Shown: positions 1 to 9,944 of the stretch, one piece after another | Position numbering within the stretch: the stretch's first letter is position 1 | How the letters are laid out: each line of letters opens with the position of its first letter | NCBI GenBank assembly: GCA_963082975.1 | Contig: OY720346.1 | Location: 30,188,720 to 30,252,719, forward strand | Direction: 5' to 3' | DNA length: 64,000 bases | Source: Labia minor | Taxonomy: Eukaryota > Arthropoda > Insecta > Dermaptera > Spongiphoridae | Position numbers and translations under genes: made by a program | The notes under the pieces: generated by a model | Databases searched by the model: none | What the model was told of the DNA's origin: nothing | Seen by the model: the letters and a program-made list of their open reading frames with translations, nothing else

Positions 1-198
1 TCTTCCCATTCACTGTGATAATGATACGTTTTTTTCCGGCTTGTACTTGGATTATTCATTCTAAAATAATAGGGTTAAATAATTTTAGAATTTACCTACT
101 AAAGATATTATTACGGAATATTTAAAACAATAACTAACATACTTACTTCTGGTCGCTATCACTGACTGTCACTTTACAATCTCTCTAACACACACTGA

Positions 199-430
199 CA
201 GTGGCGCAACCAGGATTTGATCCTGGGGGGGTTTTGACTAGCCGCTCCACCTTCCTATGGTGCCCCCTCGGACTCTCTCAAAGACAAATTTTAAAAAATG
301 ATAAATTGTTTATCCTTACAAATCTATTTTATTGCCTTCAAAATATCTACGTTCGACACAATGAATTTGTGCCAACGTTTTTTCTAATCCAGAATAGTTT
401 TCAAACTCAAAAAGTTCTTTTTTGAGTAGG
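199..430 (-). mobile_element. hAT-like element terminus (fragment)
   Basis: Begins with CAGTGGCGCAACCAGG, followed by a G-run and a block (GACTAGCCGCTCCACC) that is also seen at 1878 and, inverted, at 26860-26919. This is the right-hand end of the element family best preserved at 25182-26919. Similarity fades after about position 300. No coding sequence is supported; the open frame here is a chance reading through the terminus. Confidence 0.6.
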
Positions 431-1877
431 TGAATAGCCAGAAATGACACGATGCTAATTCTCTCGACTTAATGATGAAATGTTCTATAAAAGTGTGAAA
501 CTATGTCTCAAAAAATTCAACGCTTAATACTCAACTAAAATCCCTTATTAAGAGTTTGGACTGGAGGAAGACTTGTATAATGCAATACATTGAATAATGG
601 AAGATGAAAAATTCACCTTATTTTTTGATTAAAGTGTTATTTATATAGCATTATATTTTTTCTTCTCTTCTGTTTGTTTGTTTTTGTACTTTTTATATAA
701 TTTTTCATATTTATTTATTACTTTAATTTTCATTGAAATATCTAATACTAATTCATTCTTATAAGCTCTAAATTATCAATTCATAAATATTGAATACAGT
801 ATTAAGACGCTGTTAAATAATTAGATCAACTTATTATTATAGATAATATTATTCATTCATCCTTTATATTCGCAAGTACCTGTATTAATTAACACTATTC
901 ATGAATTATCAATAAAATTGTTATTCATTACTAAAAAAAACTATTGATTTATACGTATTTATTAACTCCCAACACCTACCCCTACAGACACAACTACCTC
1001 TCCTTTCCGCCCCTTGCCTATCACTTTATTTTAAGTGTGCCAATAATCTAGAATCGATCGCTTAGTTACTATCTAAAGAGATAGAATGTTCACTGGGTCA
1101 AATCATTTGAACTTCATTTATTTTCTTTAGTAAAATAAAAATGGGTAGAGAAATTACATGAATAAATTGGAAAAACAAAAAACAAAAATTAAATCGCGTG
1201 CAAAACTTGCCGTTTCTTTTCTTGAATCCAACCCTCTCTCTCTCTCCCATGATAGCTTAGACACCTTCTCATATATCTAGTCTCGCACGCAAATCAAGAG
1301 TCCATTACAATAAATCAATTCAACACCTCGTCACGGGATTCTCTACATGCAAAATATTAAATATAACCTGCCTTATAGTTGAAAAAAATAAAGCAATTTA
1401 AGTGTTATCTACAATGAATAGAAACTTATTTCTGCGGAAAATTTTTTTTTTTAAATTTTGTGGTGAGTTAGATATAATTATAAATAATATTAAATGTAGA
1501 AAAGAATTATAATTTTTTTTATATTAATTTTAAATTTTTTCTAAATTGTTTTGGAGTATCTATTTTTAGTATAACTTTTATTACAAATTAATTTGACAAC
1601 AACCAACGTATGATATGCAATCAAATAAACAAACGAATTAAAGGAAAAATAAAAAAATATGTATCATTCTTCTTTTGGATAAAAATAAAACAACCCACTA
1701 ATGATGACCACATGTCAAAAGTTCTCATACTTAAATTAGCATAGAAGATATTGACATTAAATTAAAGGATTCCAACAACAAAGCTGGAAAATTCTTATTA
1801 ACACCTTAATTTTGAAACTTTTCTTCACCCACCATATTCAACAAACTTATCTCCTACTGATTCTAAGTATCAGTATT
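431..1877. other. A+T-rich non-coding stretch
   Basis: No supported gene. Contains homopolymer and TA-rich runs only. A short pyrimidine-rich CTCTCTCT tract lies near 1230. Confidence 0.5.
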
Positions 1878-2211
1878 CAGTGGCGCAACCAGGATTTGAT
1901 CCTGGGGGGGGGGGTTTGACTAGCCCCTCTCTCTTCCTATGGCGGGGTCCCCCCCCCCCCCCGGGCTCTTTCAAAGACAAATTTTCATTAAGATTTTTTT
2001 TTTATATTAAATATTTAAAAAAGTTTTGTAAATGAAACACTGATTTTACAAAATCTGGCAAAAAAATTTCATTTTGTATTTTATTTACACGTATTCACAG
2101 TTTTAGAAAGAAAATATTTTTATTAAATCGTATTAAATTTTTATAGGGAATCGAATTTACTAAAAGTTTCATTATATTCATTATTACCTAAACTTAATTA
2201 TAAAGGAGTTA
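1878..2211 (-). mobile_element. hAT-like element right part, interrupted by Helitron
   Basis: Starts with the same CAGTGGCGCAACCAGG terminus as positions 199 and 25182 and runs colinear with the reverse complement of 26254-26919, apart from an internal deletion. It ends at GAGTTA, exactly where the Helitron starting at 2212 is inserted. The same junction (GAGTTA|TC) occurs at 21956/21957, so this hAT and Helitron combination seems to have been copied as a unit or hit twice at the same site. Confidence 0.65.
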
Positions 2212-2677
2212 TCTATATCTATATATTTAATATGACAGTGTCCCTCCGTACGCAAAAAACTCCAGAGCCTAAAATACAAGGAGTAAGGTAACCAAATTTT
2301 TCTGAGGTGAAGGGTACCTCAAATGATGAAAAATAAAAAAGAAATTAGAATCTTAGGTAACTCCTGAGCTGAGCTGCGGGTGTTCCATTTTCCAGAAATA
2401 TATATAAAGGAGAGTGTTTGTATGTATGTAATTTGTTTACTTTTTTGCTGTCATAGAAACAGATATATATATATATATAATTAGAACCTCTCTCTCTTCC
2501 TCTATTTAAAATTTTAAAAAATGGAGTGTTCTAGCCAAATTAAGAAATTTAAATTCCTTATGCAACATTGATAGGTAAATGAATTGGACTGGAATTATGC
2601 AGTAAAGGGGCTTATCTCATCAAAGAGGATCAAAATTAAAATATATAAAACAATTATTTTTCATGTTGATCGATGAC

Positions 2678-2863
2678 TAGGATGACCATATTTCGAAAAC
2701 ACCAAACCAGGACAAACGGTATACCTTTTTTTTAGAACTAAATTGAAAAAATTTTGAAAAAAAAATTACGAAATGTCCTAAATATTGAAAAAACGGGACA
2801 GTAGGCTGCCCTGAAGACATTTTTGGGACAGAGCACCTAAAGACGGGACGTTTGGTCACCCTA
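2678..2863. mobile_element. 186-bp MITE with 8-bp target duplication
   Basis: Terminal inverted repeats begin TAGGATGACCA on the left and TAGGGTGACCA (reverse strand) on the right. Flanking octamers TCGATGAC at 2670-2677 and 2864-2871 are identical. An 8-bp duplication is the hAT signature. The insertion interrupts the RTE-derived sequence in this Helitron. The copy in the other Helitron (22551) sits at the same place, so it was acquired before the Helitron copied itself. Confidence 0.8.
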
Positions 2864-2871
2864 TCGATGAC

Positions 2872-3252
2872 TCTGGGAGACGAGAGTAGATTTAAAATAT
2901 TTGTGAGATTAATATTGTTCGCAGCATTTATAGACCAAATGAAGATGAGGTCATAGGATGGCGGAGATGGCATAACGAGAAATAATGTCCAGATATAGTT
3001 AAGGTTATAAAATCGAGAAGGCTGGGATAGGAAGGCGACGTGGTTGAAATTGGAGAAACTAGAAATTGGGAGAAACCGATTGGGAAACATCCGCTGGAAG
3101 AACAAGGACCAAGGTGGGTGGACAATGAAGGAAGGGACATGGGAGAGATGGGACAGGGTAGGATTTGGTCGTAGCTCAGGATAGGGACGCTTAGAGAAAT
3201 GTGGATGCTGCGGCTAAGAACTTTCGAAAACTGTATAGACACAGAGTTAGAT
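2872..3252 (+). pseudogene. RTE-like LINE reverse-transcriptase C-terminal remnant
   Basis: Decayed reading of an RTE-type C-terminal region. The order is TLGDESRFKIFV, then IKSR..W.GD-like, then a GRP-like and W.DN-like tail, with several frameshifts and stops. It is colinear with 22741-23125. It lies inside the Helitron and lacks the catalytic reverse-transcriptase core, so it is a captured or inserted fragment and not a working element. Confidence 0.55.
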
Positions 3253-3353
3253 AAATATAACATAGTTATAGCTTCAGTAGATCGTGAAATATGACCCTGG
3301 TAAAATAGCTTATTTTGGCACTGATTCACTGATTGGTCAACAGAATTCTTAAG

Positions 3354-3420
3354 AGACCACATTATTTGTATAAAATTATTTATTAAATTAAAATATTTTA
3401 ATTTAATAAATAATGTGGTC
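3354..3420. repeat. Palindrome / fold-back hairpin
   Basis: GACCACATTATTT on the left is answered by AAATAATGTGGTC on the right, with an almost perfectly self-complementary A/T centre. It could form a long cruciform. It lies at the boundary between RTE-derived sequence and the extra centre of the composite Helitron. Confidence 0.75.
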
Positions 3421-3929
3421 TTTTAATAAAAATTCCCTTAATAAATATATATATAACCACAAAAGATTTAATAAATACAAAAATTCTTAAGGTATTTCCA
3501 ATTGTCCTAGCGCTATGAAATTTGGCATACAGGTCGTGTGTTATATGTAGGTTAACAAAAAATTAAGAAATTTAAGAAATCGGTCAAGCTTGAGTTGTTA
3601 TAATCGAATATCAATGCGATTTTTATGAATTCAAGGATTTTGTCAGAAACTAATCAAGCTAGGAATTCGAAATTTGGTACACCGATATTATTCACAGTTT
3701 GTAGATTTCTTTTAAAATTTCGTCAAAATCGGTGTTAACCGGAAGTGGAACTTTACCTACACTGGTTGCGTTTACCTTTCAAGTAAAGTACCAGTTTGCT
3801 TCGAGATATTTGCTTAATATTTTGTATATAGATTTAAAAATATGAAAAAAATTCACATACCAAATTTTATCATGATCTGACTACCGGAAGTGACATTTTA
3901 CCTATACAAGTAGCGTTAGGTGTAGATTA

Positions 3930-4200
3930 TCTTACATAATAAAAGCAAGTGTAATGTGTTTGTCTGTCTGTCTGACCGAGCTCTCCAGCCAAATCTATCG
4001 CACGCAGGGACCTGGAATTTTTTACACGGAAGCACAAAGGGGCTGGCCACCAGACCTCGAAGCCCGATTTTGGATTTTTGAATTAGAAAAATTTTAAAAA
4101 AATTATAAAGAATATAGTATAGGCGGATACTGGAAATTATGTAGAACAAAAATATGTCAATAGAGGCGCTGGTGGCGATAATTTGGCGGTAATTTAAATT
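3930..4200 (+). mobile_element. Second Helitron-like 5' unit (family B)
   Basis: An A|TC start (TCTTACATAATAAAAGC) is followed by a TGTCTGTCTGTCTG run. A 26-bp block beginning ATAGAGGCGCTGGTGGCG lies at 4160-4185. The same block occurs at 14033-14058, again about 200 bp after an A|TCTTATATATAAAA start at 13834. The shared start and shared block suggest one non-autonomous family. No 3' hairpin was identified. Confidence 0.45.
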
Positions 4201-4309
4201 CTGAGCAATGTGCAGATAAAAATCTTTTTATATATCTATTGATATTTACAATATCTCAATTGATCTTATTGGCCTTTTAAACTTTGAAAACATTCACATT
4301 ACGGCTATA

Positions 4310-4850
4310 ATTTAATACTATTAAAAAAATTAATCGAGGCAGGAAAATTGATGGGGTTTGAAATTAATAGTGATAAGACAATATAATTAGTATCAGAGAG
4401 AATAATATTTACAAAGAATTTAAATCGAGGTTGCAATCGGGAAATTATTATCAAAGGGGATCAAAATTATTAAATTATTAATTGTATTATATGGGTGAGA
4501 GGCATGGTTTATAACCCTGGGAGATGAGAGTAGATTCAGAGTATTTGAGAATAGGATTCTTCCCAGCATTTATGGGCCAAAGAAAGGACACCGGGGAATA
4601 GCGGAGACTGCATAACAAGGAATTGAATGATCTCTATGCATCTCTAGATATAGGCCATAAAATAGAGAAGGCTGGGATCGACAGGGCACATGGCTAGAAT
4701 GGGAGAGGAAAAATATATTGGTGGGGAGTTCGATTGAAAAACTTCCGTTTGGAAGACCAATTGTGAACAGGGTGGACAATGTAGGAAGGAACGTGAGAGA
4801 GATGAAACAGGGTAGGAGTTAGATGGTTATAGCTCAGAATAGGGACACTC
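4310..4850 (+). pseudogene. RTE-like LINE remnant (reverse-transcriptase to C-terminus)
   Basis: Fragments in shifting frames read LMGFEINSDKT (reverse-transcriptase motif D style), then a decayed VLYG-like region, LGDESR..VFE-like, GHMARMGEE and a W.DN-like tail. The order of motifs matches the RTE clade. Stops and frameshifts are frequent. It is colinear with 16690-17020 and partly with 22350-23125, and lies just before the Helitron 3' hairpins. Confidence 0.55.
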
Positions 4851-4859
4851 GGGGGGGTA

Positions 4860-4917
4860 CAGGGGGCGGAGCCCCCGTCTAGGTGTGGAGAGCGCCGAAG
4901 GCGCTCGGAGCAGCTAT
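4860..4917 (+). other. Helitron 3'-terminal hairpins
   Basis: GGGGGCGGAGCCCCC and GAGCGCCGAAGGCGCTC form two stems, followed by GGAGCAGCTA. In the better copy (23281-23340) the end is GGAGCAGCTAG and the next base is T. In rolling-circle Helitrons the terminal hairpin marks termination of transfer. Confidence 0.75.
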
Positions 4918-5770
4918 TAAATATATATAATAGTGTTAAACCATTTTACTTTATAATTTAAATTAATTAGTTTGTTTATTTTTATTGTTGTTAAAACATA
5001 ATAATAATAACCTAATTACCTATTTATATGCGGGAAAGTATAGGGGAGGACACTCCCGATTTTTTAATACAAAGAGTTTATTTATTTCATATTTTAAAAT
5101 AATTGATAGTGATGCGATAATTTTAATTTCTTTATTAAAAGAACTAAATATTTTTCATTATAATTATAAAAATAGTACATTTTTTATTATGTTTTACAAA
5201 TGAACAAAAACAAATTATTAGGGAAAATAAAAAACACCAACTACACAGGTAAGCTAGAATAATAATAATTTTCTTATTTGATCAAATACAATATATTATA
5301 ATCAGGGACGTTCTTCTCCCCCATATTGTGTGTTTTTAAGGTATGTTTTAATACGCTTCATGTGATTAATTAATTATTAATAATTAATTATATATATACA
5401 TATATATTTTATTAATTATTAATTATTATTATTACTATTTCCATTTTAAAGGAATAAATAAAATCAGTAAGGAATATTCTCCATGGAATTTGAAAATCAA
5501 TTAACCTATAAAGTATGAATTTAAACAAATTTTTATATTTATATTAATTATATCGATTCATATATATTATTTACTCTGTATTCATTTGTTTTTCTTTTAG
5601 CGTTGAAATCACGAATTCACTCTATTTCTATTCTACTATTTTATTTACCTTCCTATATAAATAAACTCTTAGGTTCTTTATGCGCTCCAAATTTATGGAA
5701 AAATCTTTTCCTGTTTGATGAACTTACTATTAACATGAGACAGAAAAATGATACATCCTTTATAAATAGA
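4918..5770. other. A+T-rich non-coding stretch
   Basis: No supported gene. Around 5365-5430 there is a run of TTAATTAATTATTAATAATTAA-type palindromic A/T sequence. Open frames here are short and low-complexity. Confidence 0.5.
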
Positions 5771-6198
5771 CTTGCCATACGTCCCGGTATCTGAAATTGT
5801 CCCGGTTTAGATTCAGGGCACAGTTTCTTGGAAATAATTGAGCAAAATTATTAGATCAGAGAATGATTTTCTGCTCTTGTGTGATTAGTTACGTTTTGGC
5901 AAGTAACACAGTAATACAAATTTTTTGAACCAAAATTTTCATTGGGAAAAACCAAATGTGAGGCTATAATATTAAATGTAATAGCACCTTTAGCGCTGGA
6001 AGAATTAAAGAATGATTTAATAAATGCAAATTTTGTTGCACTAAGTATGAATGCTTATTATCTATTCTATATTTTAAGTGTTTTTTACATTACTGTTTTT
6101 ATAACCCCCCTCCCCCCCCCCCCGAAACCGACATCCCTAAACCTAAAGTAAAATAGACAGAACTGTCCCGGTTGGTCCGTGAAAAAATATGGCAACCC
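5771..6198 (+). mobile_element. Internally deleted hAT transposon
   Basis: Ends are inverted repeats containing TTGCCATA (left, 5772) and TATGGCAA (right, near 6189), with CCCGG blocks just inside both ends. Positions 5942-6050 encode a peptide beginning MGKTKCEAIILNVIAPLALE followed by an NANFVALSM-like stretch. I recognise this as a hAT transposase segment (ZMYM-like group). The rest of the transposase is missing, so the copy is non-autonomous. Confidence 0.65.
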
Positions 6199-6284
6199 AA
6201 TTTATAAACATGTTGAGTCGAGTAAGGTTAGGAATCCTAGCGTTACTTTCTAGTAAATTATTAAAATTCGATACTAATTCTAAT

Positions 6285-6600
6285 GTTCCAATGTCGAATT
6301 CGGGGTCATAAAAACCAGCCAAAAATTGTTCACCTAGCCAAGTGCGCTCGAAGTAAGAAAAAAGATCACGTAGTTTTACCCTGTTGGTAGTCCAGCTAAT
6401 CCTTGGTGGCTACAATGACTTTTGATGGTGGTACCAAAACCAAAGTTGCAAGAGTTCGTAAATGAGTTGATTTGATGTTTCTATAAATGCATTGAGCAAA
6501 ATGAAAAGGACCTCTGATGATAGTAAATTTCACAAATTGCGTTATATATTCCGTGGTGAAAGATACGGTGCAAATGGTGTATTTTGTATTTTTAATCATT
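6285..6600 (-). pseudogene. MULE-type transposase remnant (copy 1)
   Basis: Reverse-strand readings in broken frames include FHFAQCIYRNIKS, then STHLRTLATLVLVPPSKVIV, and further downstream RDLFSYFERTWLGEQFLAGF. The order (G.FHF.QC...LR.L..L.LVPP...YFE.TW) is that of Mutator-like (FLYWCH-associated) transposases. A longer copy lies at 23343-23900; relative to it this copy has lost about 50 bp near 6475 and is frameshifted. It is a dead remnant. Confidence 0.6.
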
Positions 6601-6744
6601 AAGCTATTAAAACGTATGATTATAAACGGAATTTGAGTAATTCCCTTTATTTTACATACGAATTTGACACCCCTATTTTTTTGGAAAAATCACGTGTGTG
6701 GGCCCTATGTATGTATTTTTTGACCTATTTTTCCCTACTTTCTG

Positions 6745-6943
6745 TCGTTCAGGCTGTACACATCTATACGGACGGACAGATGGACAGACGGACGGACAGA
6801 CGGACAGACGGACGGACGGACAGACATCATGCTAAAAATACTTTTTTCTGTTAAGAAAATGCATGATTCGTGAAGATATGTAAAAATCTCCACATGTGAA
6901 ATTTGGTGTGAAAACAATACCTCTCTTACTATCATCGGTCGGT
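6745..6943 (-). mobile_element. Helentron-like (HINE) family, 5' part only
   Basis: On the reverse strand it begins ACCGATGATAG-like at 6943 (one change from the family's ACCGACCGACGATAG), runs through the CACACCAAATTTCACATG block and the GTCC/GTCT microsatellite, and stops at GTACAGCCTGAACG. The 3' half is absent. The paralogous sequence at 24005-24130 lacks it, so it is an insertion in this copy accompanied by local loss. Confidence 0.7.
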
Positions 6944-7293
6944 AAAAATTTGTTTTTAGTGATTTTTTCACAGCGATATTTTTATTTAGGGATTTTTGAC
7001 TTTTATGGATATTTTCCTTTAGGGATTTTTACCCGTTTCCATTTTGACAAAATTATTCTTCGATTCATAATTTTTATGAAATTAGCAATTAATGTATTAT
7101 TAATAAAAAATATTTAGAATTTGAGTAATATTTTTATTTATTTTATATTTAAATAATAGTCAAATTGGAAAATTTCACAATCATCTAGTAATCTTATATT
7201 AAGTCTTTTGATTTTTATGATTTAGGAGAAATAATAAGATAATTTTTTATTTCTTATATTTAATTATGTACGAAAAAATAAGCAATTTTTATT

Positions 7294-8637
7294 ACCGACC
7301 GACGATAGTAAGGGAGGTATTGTTTTCACACCAAATTTCACATGTGGAGATTTTTACATATCTCCACGAATCATGCATTTTCTTAACAGAAAAAAGTATT
7401 TTTAGCATGATGTCTGTCCGTCCGTCCGTCCGTCCGTCCGTCCGTCCGTCCGTCCGTATAGATGTGTACAGCCTGAACGGCTCAACCGATTTTGATGAAA
7501 TTTGGTATATTTACTTAATGCATCAGTGGGATGAATTGATCAACTTTTGGTGCAAATCCGGAAACCGGAAGTGGTCCGTCCGTCCGTCCGTATAGATGTG
7601 TACAGCCTGAACGGCTCAACCGATTTTGATGAAATTTGGTATATTTACTTAATGCATCAGTGGGATGAATTGATCAACTTTTGGTGCAAATCCGGAAACC
7701 GGAAGTGGTCCGTCCGTCCGTCCGTCCGTCCGTATAGATGTGTACAGCCTGAACGGCTCAACCGATTTTGATGAAATTTGGTATATTTACTTAATGCATC
7801 AGTGGGATGAATTGATCAACTTTTGGTGCAAATCCGGAAACCGGAAGTGGTCCGTCCGTCCGTCCGTATAGATGTGTACAGCCTGAACGGCTCAACCGAT
7901 TTTGATGAAATTTGGTATATTTACTTAATGCATCAGTGGGATGAATTGCTCAACTTTTGGTGCAAATCCGGAAACCGGAAGTGGTAGTATTAGCGATCGA
8001 CGATAGGAAGGGAAAGGTTATTTTCACACCAAATTTCACATGAGGAGATTTTTTTATATATCACCACGAATCATGCATTTTCTTAACAGAAAAAAGTATT
8101 TTTAGCATGATGTCTGTCCGTGCGTCCGTCCGTCCTTCCGTCTGTCCGTATAGATGTGTACAGCCTGAACGGCTCAACCGATTTTGATGAAATTTGGTAT
8201 ATTTACTTAATGCATCAGTGGGATGAATTGCTCAACTTTTGGTACAAATCCGGAAACCGGAAGTGGTAGTATTAGCGATCGACGATAAGAAGGGAAGGGT
8301 TATTTTCGCACCAAATTTCACATAAGGAGATTTTTTTACATATCACCACGAATGTATTGGTTTTATCCTCGGGAAAAATCATCTTCATTATGTTTTTCTT
8401 AATTTAAAATTATATGACGTCACCCAGTCCTTCATGACGTCACAGCCTCGGTTAACGCCGGCTACTTCAGCTATATATTATAAATAAAATAAAATTAAAA
8501 ATATTTATGTTCTATCCATATCTGTTTTTTATTACATTAATAGATATATTAAAATTATTTGAAATTGTTTCTGTAGCTGGAAATTAATTTATTTCAAACC
8601 GTCGGTCGGTTCGGACCTGGCCACAGGTCAACTTATT
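7294..8637 (+). mobile_element. Helentron-like (HINE) full copy with expanded core
   Basis: The 5' end ACCGACCGACGATAG follows a T-rich flank. An inverted 11-mer CGTCGGTCGGT lies near the 3' end, followed by a hairpin (stem GACCTG/CAGGTC, loop GCCA) and an AACTTATT terminus. Subterminal inverted repeats, a 3' hairpin, an internal repeat array and insertion between T residues without duplication are the published features of Helentron-associated elements. The uninterrupted target survives at 24491-24520. No protein is encoded; frames here read through the repeats. Internal modules (CACACCAAATTTCACATG, ATCATGCATTTTC) recur in each half, so the body is built of diverged tandem halves. Confidence 0.75.
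7411..7986 (+). repeat. Minisatellite, four units of 134-142 bp
   Basis: Units begin at TATAGATGTGTACAG (7457, 7591, 7733, 7867) and end at GGAAACCGGAAGTGG. They differ almost only in the number of TCCG tetramers joining them, hence the variable period. Single units are present in other copies (8149, 8815, 47705, 58500), so this is a local expansion inside one element. Confidence 0.9.
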
Positions 8638-8652
8638 TTTGTTAAAATTTTT

Positions 8653-9297
8653 ACCGACCGACGATAGTAAGGGAGGTATTGTTTTCACACCAAATTTCAC
8701 AAGTGGAGATTTTTACATATCTCCAAGAATCATGCATTTTCTTAACAGAAAAAAGTATTTTTAGCATGATGTCTGTCCGTCCGTCCGTCTGTCCGTCTGT
8801 CCATCTGTCCGTCCGTATAGATGTGTACAGCCTGAACGACTGAACGGATTTTGATGAAATTTGGTATATTTACTTAATGCATCAGTGGGATGAATTGATC
8901 AACTTTTGGTGCAAATCCGGAAACCGGAAGTGGTAGTATTTGCGATCGACGATGGGAAGGGAAGGGTTATTTTCACACCAAATTTCACATGAAGAGATTT
9001 TTTACATATCACCATGAATCATGCACTTTGCATTGGTTTTATCTTCGAGAAAGATCATATTTATTAGTTTTTTCTTGATTTAAAATTATATGACGTCATC
9101 CAGCCATTCATGACGTCACAGCCTGGTCTTACATATATATTATAAATAAAATAAAATTAAAAATATTTATGTTATATTCATATCTGTTTTTTATTACATT
9201 AATAGATATATTAAAATTATTTGAAATTGTTTCTGTAGCTGGAAATTAATTTTTCAAACCGTCGGTCGGTTCGGACCTGGTCACAGGTCAACTTATT
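8653..9297 (+). mobile_element. Helentron-like (HINE) full copy
   Basis: Starts ACCGACCGACGATAG after a T run and ends CAGGTCAACTTATT. One core unit only (about 645 bp). The hairpin loop is GTCA. It lies only 15 bp after the previous copy, and those 15 bp belong to the original host sequence (compare 24505-24519). Two independent insertions therefore hit neighbouring T tracts. Confidence 0.8.
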
Positions 9298-9896
9298 TAT
9301 ACATAAAATATAATTTCTTTTTTTATAAAAATTGTCCGTCTGGAATGAACTAAAAAGAAATAATAGATTTTTAAAAATATTTATCATATCACGTGGCAAT
9401 CTCTTCACATGTTGATAGAATTCAAGATTTTGGCCATTTCTATATCTGTCACTTGCACACAATGGTTGGTTTTTCAGGAATTTGAAAAATCTATGAAACT
9501 ATTTATTTTTAACTTGTTTCCTATTTCATTAACAATTGAATTTTGTTCCCTTGAGAATAATAAAAAAAAGGGCAAACCAACAAAAAGAAAATTTTCAAAG
9601 CTTTGAATATAGATAATAACCATGTATAATAGTCCACTTTTAGAAAAAATAATTTTATTAAAAATATCATAAATTATATAAATTCGGTTCTGATTGGAAA
9701 AACATTCATGACTTCTATCTATTAAAAATATTGTTAATTATTTAAATTCCTACAAACTTCTATCAATGTATGAGACTAAATTTAAAAAATAACGTTTTCC
9801 TCATGGACTTAAAAGCTATAAGCCTGACAAAGTTTATGGATGAATTGCTACATATTCAATTAAAAACGTTGGCGGCTTGTATTTTTACCGACCGAC
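9298..9896. other. A+T-rich non-coding stretch
   Basis: No supported gene. The first 25 bases loosely resemble the sequence after 24519, as expected for the right flank of the inserted copies. Confidence 0.4.
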
Positions 9897-9919
9897 GATA
9901 GTAAGGGAGGTTTTGTTTG
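9897..9919 (+). mobile_element. Helentron-like 5' terminus stub
   Basis: ACCGACCGACGATAGTAAGG after TTTTT. Similarity to the family stops after about 23 bases. It is a broken or abortive copy at the left edge of repeat X. Confidence 0.55.
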
Positions 9920-9944
9920 TATTTTGTTTACTTAAAAAGGTGAA

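Larger units (their letters stand above)
2212..4917 (+). mobile_element. Helitron, composite, carrying RTE LINE fragments
   Basis: The 5' end TCTATATCTATATATTTAAT follows an A residue. The 3' end has two palindromes (GGGGGCGGAGCCCCC and GAGCGCCGAAGGCGCTC) and then GGAGCAGCTA, a decayed form of the CTAG end. This is the canonical Helitron layout: 5' TC, 3' hairpin, CTRR, A/T target. The first kilobase matches the cleaner copy at 21957-23340. The centre (about 3260-4310) is extra DNA with a second Helitron-like start at 3930, so this is probably two copies fused or one inside another. No Rep/helicase coding is visible; the element is non-autonomous. Confidence 0.65.

Noticed and set aside
2677..3362. 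Reverse-strand open frames of about 140 codons
   Set aside because: They run antisense through the MITE and RTE remnant and are mirrored at 22653-23014; composition artefacts of the repeats.
7411..7986. Regular repeats resembling a CRISPR-like array
   Set aside because: The repeated unit is about 134 bp and contiguous, with no unique spacers, and lies in a transposon core of a eukaryotic genome.
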